64,000 bases of DNA from Clarkia xantiana subsp. parviflora (taxonomy: Eukaryota > Streptophyta > Magnoliopsida > Myrtales > Onagraceae): NCBI GenBank assembly GCA_036873135.1, contig JAPTYO010000004.1, positions 34,567,105 to 34,631,104 of the forward strand, in the 5' to 3' direction. This document shows, one piece after another, positions 41,926-52,335 of this stretch. The notes under the pieces are model-generated. The model did no database searches, was not told where the DNA came from, and saw only the letters and a list, made by a program, of their open reading frames with translations. The translations under genes were made by a program, and so were the position numbers. Position 1 is the stretch's first letter. Each line of letters opens with the position of its first letter.

Positions 41926-42792
41926 ATGACGACGAAATTACTTGCTTTAGTCCTTGCTCTCTCAGCTGTCCTATTCATCCACTTTCAAGTAACCTCCTCT
42001 TCCACCTCCTCCTCTTCAGTTACAGATTTGTACCACTCATACCAGAAGCTGGAAGCCGAAGCTATGAAATTGTCCACCTCTCTCATCACCACTAAAGAGG
42101 GAGCTGATCTGGTCACCTTGTACCACCTCATCAACCTTGACAAACTTAAGTACTGGTTGTCAACAACCGACCACTTACGAACTCAATACGCTAAACTGAT
42201 GGCTTCCGGAAGAAACAAACATCTTGTCTTGTATTACCAACCCAATGAGACGGTTGTTGGCCGTCAGATGTTACTGCTCTTCACCAACCAGGTGGTGGCC
42301 CCCACCTCTCTCCTCTCCCTCGACCAACCCGTTGGTGCGACCGAGCTCACCAAAAATATATGCAGCATTATCGCCGATAGGCCCAACATGGTGTGTGTCC
42401 AATCTTTCAACTCTATGTATCAAGCAATGGTAACTAAGATGGGCCCAAATATCACTCTCCTCACTACTCCTTTGGGTATTCCCCAGATCTACCGTGTCAC
42501 TGCTAACTCAAAAGTGATTCGATCTGAGTTTTCTCGTGTCACGATTTGTCACAAACAAGAGTTTGAACAATTTGGTGTCTATATATGTCATTCACTTCCG
42601 CGCACCGAGGTTCGCCAAGTCCCTCTTGTGGGACTTGAAAATGGGATGAAGTTAGAAGCGCTGTCGGTATGCCATATGGATACCACAAATTGGAGTAAAC
42701 ATTTCCAGGCGCTTGAACTTCTCCATATCAACCCTGGTACTCCTCTTTGCCATTTTCTGTCAACTGATGATCTCGTATGGGTCAACATTTGA
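41926..42792 (+). CDS. BURP-domain secreted protein
   Basis: A 288-residue single-exon frame. BURP proteins are plant-specific secreted or wall/vacuole proteins; different members (USP, BNM2, RD22, PG1-beta types) act in seed development, stress response or wall remodelling. Residues 1-24 are a signal peptide (LLALVLALSAVLFIHF), followed by a Ser/Thr tract. The C-terminal domain (about 95-288) has GRQMLLLFTN, CVQSFNSMYQAMVTKMG and the four Cys-His pairs at 208-209, 221-222, 249-250 and 275-276, ending DDLVWVNI. Spacings are CH-X11-CH-X26-CH-X24-CH; the textbook pattern is X10, X25-27, X25-26, so two gaps differ by one. Possible N-glycosylation sites are Asn107 and Asn175. The linker is short, without RD22-type TXV repeats. 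Frame, TATA box and start context suggest a live gene; the exact subfamily is not assigned. Confidence 0.93.
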   Translation: MTTKLLALVLALSAVLFIHFQVTSSSTSSSSVTDLYHSYQKLEAEAMKLSTSLITTKEGADLVTLYHLINLDKLKYWLSTTDHLRTQYAKLMASGRNKHLVLYYQPNETVVGRQMLLLFTNQVVAPTSLLSLDQPVGATELTKNICSIIADRPNMVCVQSFNSMYQAMVTKMGPNITLLTTPLGIPQIYRVTANSKVIRSEFSRVTICHKQEFEQFGVYICHSLPRTEVRQVPLVGLENGMKLEALSVCHMDTTNWSKHFQALELLHINPGTPLCHFLSTDDLVWVNI

Positions 42793-44750
42793 TGAAGAAG
42801 AAAAAGAATTGAAGAAGAACCTATATGATCTCCCGCAGCCAGCTATATATATATATATGCATGTAATTAGTATAATGTTAATGAAGATGAAGAACTGAAT
42901 AACCTATGTTGTTGTTCTCTATTTTCATTGACCTGAATATGTATGGTGTTAAATTACATGTTTTATCAACCATTTATTTCAAATTACGTTATATAACACC
43001 GAAAAGAACCGTTTTTGCAAAATAATTTTTCCGGCTAATTTTTAATGGTGATAGTAATCTATAATAGCAAATAGACACTTTCCCGCCATAATAGAGTTAA
43101 CCATCATTAACATTCTCATGTTCATCAGCTACAATTCCACAACATATAGAAAATACATATACCACAATATTAAACTAATTCAAATAATAATATGTGCTAG
43201 CAAGAAGCAAACAGTAGTAGTGACGGATGCAGAAAATTAATAATAGGAGACATTTTTAGGAGAATTTTTTTTTTCTTAAAAATGATGATTGACAAAGTTA
43301 TTAATATATTATCTTGTAGTAAAATATGTGTTACATTGTTTGACAATTAAAGAAAAATTTATATTATATATTATATTGTAGAAAATATGTTACATTATTT
43401 TTTATGATATTTTATTTTTCTAAAAACAACATACTATAACATCATATAAAATTTAAAGGAAAAATTACCTAATTGGTACATAAATTATAAATATGTGAGT
43501 TTAGTTAATGATTTAACCATCATTTAATTATTTTAATATTAGATATATTTCCTTCATTAATATATTCTAATGACTTACGAAGCAAAAAATTTGATAAACA
43601 AAAGTGATGAAGGATCGCTACTAATTTATTAGTATTAATTATAGGTTAAATAATTCTAATTTGTTGCTACCATTAAATTTTGGCAAAAAGAAATACTATT
43701 GTTTAATTTTTCATGGATCTAGATAAAAACAAAGTATAAGAGAGAGAGAGGTGAGATGAGATGAGAGAAAGGATAAAATAAAAGAAATGGAGTCAATAAT
43801 AGAAAGGAGAACTAGAAGAGTGGGTGGGTATGTTGATCTCGAGATCCAATGGCTTACAATTTGATTGAGAATATAATTTTCGCATTTTAGTTTCTCCATA
43901 CTTATATGTACATATGTATGGAACTTGGAAAAATTTGGAGACATTTTGTTTACAATTAATCAAAGCGCGTCCGCCACTGAACAATAGCAACAACACACAT
44001 CAAGCAGGCAGCAGTTCGCAAGCAGGCAGCAGCTAGCAGAAGCAGGAAATACCAATACCAAACACTCAAGGATTCTCTGAATCGTTGTTTTAGTAACAAC
44101 ACTTAAGAAAATAAATATGACCATATAATACTGATCTCACATCTGATACTCAATGCAAAAGTCAACTCATTGTTATAACCAATTAGAGAAAGCTCTTGCC
44201 AAGCTACCAAATAAAAATTTAGGAGTCATAATTACCACGACAACCTTATTAGTAGCTCTTCTAGGGTAAAAAAGATAAAGAAAATCAAGAGTGACATAAA
44301 AAAAAATGAAATGATTGGTTCAGAGAAAAATATTTACCCAATTTTTATTTTCTTATTAGAATTTGTGGTTTGATCCAAAGACATCATTTTTTAGAGATGG
44401 GACTTGGTCGTCATAAAAAATTTCCTTATCCAAGTTTTCCTTTAAAGAGATCTCCCAGACAACCCATTGACCTAAAGTAAAAATTAAATGATTAAGATTC
44501 AAGTTCGACAATGAATAGCCAAATCTCACCAAGGCTGTTAATGCAGAAGTATCTCGTCATATTTTTAGGCTATTTCGTATACATAATTCTATCAAATTTT
44601 ACCGGGAAGAAAAGAGTTCCAACTTTCCCATAACAAAATCATTTATGTATAGTAAGCCATTGAGAGCATATAAAAAGGCTATTATCAGTATCAAGAATAA
44701 ACAGATGTAACACGGGGTCGAAAAGTTCAAAACATTTGGCATTGCAAGTT
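42793..44750. other. AT-rich intergenic region
   Basis: No gene is readable. A possible old hAT-type remnant spans about 43212-43979: the left edge has AGTGACGGATGC and the right edge GCGTCCGCCACT, near inverted copies, but no target duplication was found. A (TA)-rich tract lies at 42846-42860 and GA-rich DNA at 43740-43770. Confidence 0.4.
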
Positions 44751-44902
44751 ATGCGATGGAATTGGTTGAATGTAATCGGAACTTCATTCATACATCAATC
44801 AATCTTACAATAGTGTGTTAGTTACTATATATAGTAGTAATAAGCTAACTAATTTAACAACCAGTTGACACTATTTTATACAAGCATACTATTCCGTCTA
44901 CA
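44751..44902 (-). repeat. Probable 3' LTR of a minus-strand copia
   Basis: On the minus strand it starts TGTAGACGG, directly after a purine tract (GGAAGAGGATAAGGGGAC), and could end CCATCGCA at 44751 (TG...CA). The outer end is tentative because no partner LTR or target duplication is present. Confidence 0.5.
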
Positions 44903-45270
44903 GTCCCCTTATCCTCTTCCTTTTCTTTTGCTTCTTCTTGAAATACATCTTTAATGCCATAATGCTTCACTGAAGTAATGTGTTGCTTCTTGAGTAAAGC
45001 TTTTGTTAAGAGATCTGCAAGTTGATCCTTTGAAGCTATGTATGAGGCTGCCACAGCTCTAGAATCAATGTGAAAACGTGTGAAATGACAATTAAGTTCA
45101 ATGTACTTTGTTCGTTCATGGAAGATTGGATTCTTTGCAATTTTGATTGTTGCTTCACTGTCTGTATAAATGGGAACTAGGGTTTCAGTCAAGGTATACA
45201 ATTCCTTCAATAATCTGCTTATCCAAACAGCTTCCTGAACTGCAACCCTCAAACATCTGTACTATGCCTC
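44903..45270 (-). pseudogene. Copia RNase H C-terminus, probably of Copia-C
   Basis: On the minus strand: VAVQEAVWISRLLKELY, TDSEATIKIAKNPIFHERTK, YIELNCHFTRFHID and SKDQLADLLTKALLKKQH, ending in an acidic KEKEEDKG tail. The front of RNase H is cut at 45270 by the D-type LTR. It lies in the orientation of Copia-C (54939-58376) and may be its 3' end; the RT-to-RNase H link is missing. Confidence 0.85.
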
Positions 45271-45903
45271 TGTTGGATATAGATGGATAAATACTACTGA
45301 AACAAAACACGTGTACGTACCAAGTAATATAATTATGCAGCGGAATAGAGGTACATACCATTAATTGCTTTCCCGTAGTCCCAAGATCTTCAAGGGGAAT
45401 TTCGATCCGCCGGACGGCTCCTATAAGGATTCTGGTTAAGGAATCTCCTACACGGAATGGTCTCCACAGCAAAACCTCTTGTCGATTCCTAGTAGGGACA
45501 GATCTCTGGGGTAAATTGATCAAAGCAATTTGGCACCTTGGAACCTATAGGTTCTGCCAAACTATGATGTAAAAGGGGAGAGATTTTTTTGGTCTCAACA
45601 CTTAGGAGAAGAGAGTGATTAGCTTCTAATAAATTCCTAACAACCCCTTTTTATAGTGGAGGTGGGATAAATCCCACCTTCTTAATCATATCAAGTTCGG
45701 CCGACCTAGGTATTGGGGAGGCCCAATTTTGGGCCTCTCAAGTCAATTGTGATTTTAGGCCTAGCCCAAAATCCCTAATGTGGCATAACCCAATTACCTT
45801 AACTGTTGGTCTTATATTAAATGACTCCTATTATGGCGGCCCATTCACCAAATGCCAACAGCTCCCACTCGCCGGAATGGGAGGGTGCCTGTTAATATGT
45901 TCG
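45271..45903 (-). mobile_element. D: LTR plus polypurine tract of a Copia-1-related element
   Basis: The LTR is 45271-45860 (590 bp): on the minus strand it starts TGTTGGCATTTGGTGAATGG and ends CTATATCCAACA. The polypurine tract (minus AGTGGGAGC) is 45861-45869, then 34 bp of internal sequence related to Copia-1 (GGCACCCTCCCATTCCGGCG). So only the 3' end of the element is left. It is broken at about 45903 against Copia-B LTR sequence. Confidence 0.85.
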
Positions 45904-45917
45904 ACCATGTGAGCATG
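45904..45917 (-). repeat. Copia-B 3' LTR fragment left of CACTA
   Basis: ACCATGTGAGCATG equals the bases that precede the insertion point in the intact Copia-B LTR at 54882-54895. It is all that remains of that LTR on this side. Confidence 0.75.
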
Positions 45918-47089
45918 CACTACAAGAATTTCGGTCTACTGCGACGAGTTCTATTGCGATGACATCGTGTCCTCGCTATAGATCGTTTCTATTGCGGCGA
46001 GATACACTTTTCGTCACAAACCATGTAGAAATGACGAGAACATCATCACAATATCCAATTGCGACGACGGGTCGTCGCAGTATAAAAAGTGTTGCGACAA
46101 CGATAAATTTATTGCGAGGACCGCGTATCCTTGCAATAAAATGAGATTATTGTGAGGATGTGTAATATCCTATTGCGACGAACACTTCTCGCAATATAAA
46201 TTTCTCACCTCAATTTTAGCTCAAATTTTTTCGAGAAACCAACTGTGACGACACGTTTTCTATTGCGATGAGCACCTATTATTCGCAGTATAGTAAATTT
46301 ATTGCTAGGATATGGAATATCCAATTGCGACGACTGGTTCTCGCAATAGAAATTTTCCCACAAAAATCTTGGCGTCAATTATTTATAAGAAAACAATTGC
46401 GACGACGTCAAATCTATAGCTAGGACTTTATGTCCTCGTAATAAAATAGATTTATTGCAAGGGTGTATAATATAAAATTGCAATGATGCCAAATCTATTA
46501 CTAGGAGCGCAAATTGTCGCAATAGACTTAGTTTATTGCGAGAAAATGTAATATTCAGTTGTGACGACTGTTTCTCGTAATAAAAAAAATCGAACAAAAT
46601 ATTTGGCACCAATTATTATGGGAAACCAATTGTGAAAAAATGTATTCTATTACGATGACCGTATATCATCGCAATAGATTAGGTTTATTGCGAGGATTTG
46701 ACTTATTCTACTGCAGCATAGTTTCTCACATCAACAATTTTCCCATCAAAATGTTGATACCAGTTTTTTTTTAAAAAGTTGTCGACAACAACTATATTTC
46801 TATGATTACATACAGTCGCAATAGAATGTGTTTATTGTGATGATGTGTAATGTTTAATTGTGACGAATACTTCTCGCAATAATAAATTTTGCACACAAAA
46901 GTTGGCGCCAACTTCTATGGGAAACCAATTAAGAACACTTATAATCGATTGTGATGACCACATATCCTTCCAATTTATAGTAGATTGCGGAGATGTGGAA
47001 TATCCAATCACGATAATTGTTTTTCACAATTAATTATATACTAAGATATTTTCGGATATTTCTATTTACAAAGTTTTGTAACTTGTTTG

Positions 47090-47460
47090 AAATTAGGCAA
47101 GGTTTGGTAATTTTGCATCAAAATTCAAATAAATCTAAACTTCAAACTCTAAAGCCTAGACCATAAACAAAAGTCTAAAATCCTTAGAAACCATAAATTA
47201 TAAACTTTAATACAATAAATATCAGTACCTAAAACGTTAAAATCTAAACATTAATACCATAAACCCTAAAATCTAAAATATACACCATAAAACATTAAAT
47301 CTTAAAATTTAAACCTTAAAATCTTGATACTCAAAACCTTAAACTTAAACATCAATACCATAAACATCAAAATATAAACCTTACACTCAAAATCTTATAA
47401 CCTTAGTCTCTATACATGGAAACCTTAATTCTTAAATTCTAAACCTTAAAAAAATTAAAA
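47090..47460. repeat. Degenerate AAACCTTAAAATC-type repeats within CACTA
   Basis: About 25 loose repeats of 13-15 bp with variants AAACCCTAAAATC, AAACCTTAAAATC and ACCATAAAC. The core recalls the plant telomere unit CCCTAAA but is far from a perfect array. Confidence 0.55.
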
Positions 47461-47843
47461 CTAGTATTGAACTTATTTTTAATATGACTACTAGGTCTGA
47501 TAGTAATACATTTTCTGTTTTCTAGAAATTCGAAAAAAATAGGTAATGTATTGAATATCGTTTGAAATTTATCTATTATTTAGTTATTTAAAAAAAGTTA
47601 TTATTTTTTCAAATTAGTAAAAAGTGGTTGGGATAAATATTCACTTCTCAAGTTTGGGCGATGTGCGAGGTCATGCACGTAAATTAATTTCGGTATCATA
47701 TACGGCGTTGCAGATGATTTCGAGATGTAGTATTTTAGTTTATTATTATTTTCTGTCTACTTGTTCTATTAATTAAAGTGTACTCACATGCTCACATAAC
47801 ATAATTTGCTCAATCGTGAGTCCACGTCAGTGCACATCAACAC

Positions 47844-47884
<41 letters not shown>

Positions 47885-48354
47885 ATAATAATTTGAATAA
47901 ATTTGATATAATAAAATATTTAAATATTATTAAATCAAAGTTAGCACATAAATCTTTTTTGCAATTAGAAAATAATTTTTTTTGGACAATAATTTAGAAT
48001 TTCCGAGTATTACAATAAAATCTCCATAGTTATTTATTTTTTTTTTTGCCAAGATCCACAGTTAAAGTTGTCTTTACAATAACTTATTGTCGTTGCAATA
48101 TATGTATTAATTGAGTTGCACAAAAAAAATGAATTTATTTGTTACCAAAAAAGTGAAAGTGTTATATTACTTGCACTGTATTAAATTTTACCAAAAATAA
48201 ATGAATAGTTTTTTTTTTTAATTACTTGAAAAGGACACGTTGGCCGAATAAAGAAAAAAAAAGTTATTTAATTGGTCGCTTTTTGCTGGCTGAAATTTAC
48301 TTTTTCTTATTCAATAAAATATACTATTTATGGACTGAATTTATTTTCTCTGTA

Positions 48355-48545
48355 GCTCTTCTTCTACACTATCTGTGGTCCAGAAAATAAAACTCTGTCC
48401 GAGAACTCTTCTTCTCCGGCGCCATCCAACTCGCTGTCGTCCCGCCGTCGTCCCGCCGTCCCCTCTAGTCGCCGTGTTTTCTTCCGTTGAAGAAAGCACG
48501 CTAAGGTATTGAAGAAAGAAAGCACACTAAGGTATTGAAAAAGAT
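48355..48545 (+). other. GC-rich, gene-like patch inside CACTA
   Basis: A pyrimidine-rich leader-like stretch (CTTCTTCTCCGGCGCCATCC, GTCGTCCCGCCGTCGTCCCG) stands out from the AT-rich element, and is followed by a duplicated GAAAGCACGCTAAGGTATTG. It looks like 5' leader or first-exon sequence of a plant gene, possibly captured, but no protein family can be named. Confidence 0.35.
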
Positions 48546-49677
48546 CTGATACATAAGAATGGTTGTCAATTAATCATTACATCATCCTAACGTTTAAACT
48601 AAGAATCATACCATTAATTCGATACTTGTGACTGGAATTAGAAACTGAATAATTAAAGATTAGATATGCAGAACTTGAATTCCTTTATGGTTGTTGGTGT
48701 AGGTCGGAGAAGGTTATTAAGTTGCAGCCTACAAGAACAAAAAAAAGAGCAATTAGAGGAAGAAATCTAGAAATTGATCAAATAACAAGATGAGGAAATG
48801 GTTGCTATAAAGAAGAGGCACGGAGATGAGGATGTTTAGTTGGAGAGGGATTATAAAGTTCTGCTTGGTTTGAATATATATATATTTTTTTAAGAAAAAC
48901 CAGTTCAAATCAAACTGGTTCTGCCATGGTTACGTTAATTACGTTGAGTATTTAGTTTATATTTGTATTCTAGATTGTATAATATTTAGTTGTGATTTTT
49001 TTAAATATATTGGTCGTTTTAATCAGGTGAGAATTTTTTATTTTTTATTTTGGTTAAAAAAAATTAATTAATGATTATATTGCTACTAAAGTTTCGTCGC
49101 ATTTTAAAAGTTAAAACTGGACACATTTATTGCGAAGACACTTTCAAAATTTATCGTTGCAGTACAATTGAAACTCGTCGCAATAAAAAAAAATTAAAGG
49201 ATCCACGCAATAAATACATGTAGTGACAATATTTGTGTCATCACAATAGGATTATCAAATCCTCGCAATGAAGAGACCAGTTGTGACAATTATCTTTAAA
49301 TTATGGCATTACAAAAAGATTAAATCATTGCAATAGGTGTACCTACTGCGACAATAATTTTAAATTTGTCATCGCAATAGATTTATCAAATCATCACAAT
49401 AGATATAGCCGTTGCGACAAGTAATGTCGCAGATGTGTTGATATTCGTCCTCGCAATAGAGCATACTCTTTTGCGATGATTGATATTTTTGTCGCAATAG
49501 GGACCTATTGCTAGGGGTCTATAGCGACGAGGCTATTGCGACGATTTGTCATCGCAATATACATATAGTGACGAGTTTAGGGGTTTTTGTGACGATTTTG
49601 ACCGTCGCAATAATCCTTAATTCTTGTAGTGATGCTTGGCATCACTTAGGCACCATGATTTACATCATACTCCTATA

Positions 49678-50211
49678 TTCTCCCATCCTTTTCTTCTTCT
49701 TCTCTTCTTTCTTGGAAGACATCTTTAATCCCATATAGCCTTAGTAAGGCTGAGTGCTGCTTCTTAACCAAGGCCTTAGTCAACAAATCAGCAATTTGGT
49801 CCTTGGAAGAGACATAATGAACACCAATCATCCCTGAGTCAATATGGTATCGTATGAAGTGGCAATCCAATTCGATGTGTTTGGTCCACTCATGAAACAT
49901 TGGATTCTTTGCAATCTTCACAGCTGCTTGGCTATCCGTATGGATTGGAATTGGTAAGCATACTTGACTCCAAGCTCCATTAAAATCCTACTCACCCATA
50001 GTGCTTCTTGAATTGCAACTCTCAAACATCTATACTCAGCCTCAGCACTTGAAAGTGAGATAGATTCTTGTTTCTTGACTTTCCAACCAATCATGGCAGC
50101 CCCAAACTTGACCCAATATGCACTCACTGATTTCCTACTGAATGGACAAGCAGCCCAATCAGAGTCGCAATACAAGCTTAACTTGAGGTTGTTGTTGGAA
50201 GGATAGATCAA
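49678..50211 (-). pseudogene. Copia-B RNase H
   Basis: On the minus strand: YCDSDWAACPFSRKSVSAYW, SLSSAEAEYRCLRVAIQEAL, then after a frame break near 49918 KIAKNPMFHEWTKHIELDCH and SKDQIADLLTKALVKKQH. A frame gap also separates it from RT (50212-50242). The polypurine tract follows at 49678-49692 (minus AAAAGGATGGGAGAA). Confidence 0.88.
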
Positions 50212-50242
50212 TCCTTTCCCTGGACTGCCTTAATGTATTTGA

Positions 50243-51225
50243 TCACTCTAATGGCAGCATCATAGTGTGATTTCTTGGGCTTGTCAACGAATTGACTAAG
50301 TCTTTGAACTGAGAAGCTAATTCTGGGCGTGTCATGGTGATGTATAGTAGCTTCCCAATCAGTTTTCTATAGGAAGTTGCATCCTCCAAAGGAAATTCAT
50401 CAGTGTTTGACTTGGTTGCCTCATCATACTCACAAGTTGTGAGTTTGACATTGAATTCCATTGGAGTTTCACATGGCCTAGCAGCCCCTAGGCCAGCATC
50501 TTCAATGAGTTCCATTGCATACTTCCTTTGGTTGATCACAAGCCCCTGATTTGATCTTGCAATTTCCAGCCCCAAAAAGTATCTCAAGTCCCCCAAGTCT
50601 TTCAATTTGAAGTGTTGTTGAAGGAGACACTTCAATTGAGTAATCATCTTGGCATTGAAACCTGTAATGAGCAAGTCATCAACATAGATAAGCAAGAATA
50701 CTTTGTCATCCCCCTGAGTCTTGCTAAACAAGGAATGATCAGATGTACATTGCTTGTATCCATTCTTTATCAAAGTTTGGGTGAGCTTGATATTCCATTG
50801 TCTTGATGCTTGCTTGAGGCCATAAAGAGATTTGACAAGTTTGCACACACGTCTAGGGGCATCATCAAGAGGCTTGTATGGATCAAAACCTTGTGGGATG
50901 TCCATGTACACTTCTTCATTTAGATCACCTTGAAGAAATGCATTGTTTACATCCATGTGGAACAATCCCCAAGATTTGGCTGCAGCTAAGGCTAGAACAA
51001 TCCTCACTGTGTCTATATTGACCACTGGTGAGAATGTTTCATTGAAACCAGTCCCTTCGATTTGAGTGAATCCCTTTGCAACTAACCTTGCTTTGTATCT
51101 TTCAATGGATCCATCAGAGTTTTACTTGACTTTAAAAACCCATTTGCAACCAACTGTGGATTTGCCATATGGGAGCTCCACCAACTCCCAAGTCTTGTTA
51201 TTTTGGAGAGCTTGAATCTCCTCCT
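50243..51225 (-). pseudogene. Copia-B reverse transcriptase
   Basis: Motifs in order: CKWVFKVK, then an in-frame TAA near 51125, [64 protein letters not shown] (intact YVDD) and LKDLGDLRYFLGLEIARSN. The polymerase core from 51025 to 50243 is open and its catalytic residues are intact; only the stop and frameshifts upstream disable it. Confidence 0.88.
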
Positions 51226-52335
51226 TCATAGCAAAACCCAATTAGGATCCTTCACTGCTTGTTTGTAAGTGTTTGGCTCCTTGACCTTATTAATAGCGGT
51301 CAAGAAACATTTGTATTGAGGACCCAATCTGTCATAAGAGACGTAATGTTCCATTCCAAAAGCAACATTTGAATTTGCACAGTTTTGAAGTTGTGCAATT
51401 CTAGCACTCCTCCTTAAGGGAACTGGTTGTGGTGGATCTTCAATAAGGGGTTGAGGTATTGGAACCTCAACAATAGGAGGTGGTGCCACTAATGGAGTGT
51501 CATCAATTGGGGGAAGAACCTCCTCATAGTTGTTTGAACTCTCAGTTGAGAATTCACCAAGTGGTTGCTTGTCTCCTAAGCAAGATGGAATTAAGGCTTT
51601 CAAATCAGCTTTGGTCATGCTGAATGGAAAAATATCCTCATGGAAGACAACATCACGAGTCACATGAAAAACTGAATTGGAAATGTTCATCACAATATAC
51701 CCCTTTTTAGAGGTTGAGTACCCCATAAGTATAGCTGGTTCAGCCCTTGGAGTGAACTTCTCATGATTATTCAGTTTGGTTGCAAAACATAAGCAACCAA
51801 TGATCCTCAAATGATTGAGGGATGGTACCTGACCATATAACACCTCTATGGGTGATTTGAACCCCAAAACAGAAGATGGTAGACGATTGAGGAGATAACA
51901 AGCATTGAGTATGAAATAACCCCAATATCTAAGGGGCATATAGGCTTGGAATCGTATGGCTCTTGCAATGTTGAGAATGTCCCTATGCTTGCGTTCAACT
52001 CGTCCATTTTGCTGAGGAGTATGCACACAACTTGTTTGATGTTGTATACCAAATTGGTGAAGCAAATCTTTACACACTAAATTGATAAACTCAGTGTCAT
52101 CGTCACTCCTTAAGGTCTTCACCATTGTTGCAAACTGAATCTTAACCATGATCAAGAAGTTCTTGATATGCACGAAGGTATCACTCTTGTGCTTCATCAA
52201 ATAGACCCAAGTTGCTCTTGAATGATCATCTACCACAGTCAATAAATATTGATAGTTCTTGAATGTAGGAACCTTATAGGGGACCCCATAAATCCATGTG
52301 TACCAAATCAAATGGTCTAGATGCAATTGAATCAC
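51226..52335 (-). pseudogene. Copia-B integrase
   Basis: The frame starts after a shift near 52274-52335. First Asp region HMDLWGPL lies at the end of the gag frame, the second in LRSDDDTEFINL (usual RSDNGTEF changed at Asn-Gly), and the Glu in NGRVERKHRDILNIARAI. The GKR-type tail ILMGYSTSKKGY and a Pro-rich linker (VAPPPIVEVPIPQP) follow. Confidence 0.88.

Larger units (their letters stand above)
45918..49631. mobile_element. Non-autonomous CACTA (CMC/EnSpm) transposon
   Basis: 3714 bp bounded by CACTACAAGAATT and its inverse AATTCTTGTAGTG, with a 3-bp target duplication ATG (45915-45917 and 49632-49634), as expected for CACTA elements. Both ends carry many subterminal repeats of the type TATTGCGACGA/TCGTCGCAATA (about 45940-47040 and 49080-49620), the usual transposase-binding arrays. 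The centre is AT-rich with no transposase frame. It is inserted in the 3' LTR of Copia-B; the empty site is preserved at 54882-54938. Confidence 0.93.

Noticed and set aside
43212..43979. Complete hAT element with AGTGACGGATGC ends
   Set aside because: The ends only roughly match and no 8-bp duplication was found; kept as a possible remnant in the intergenic entry.
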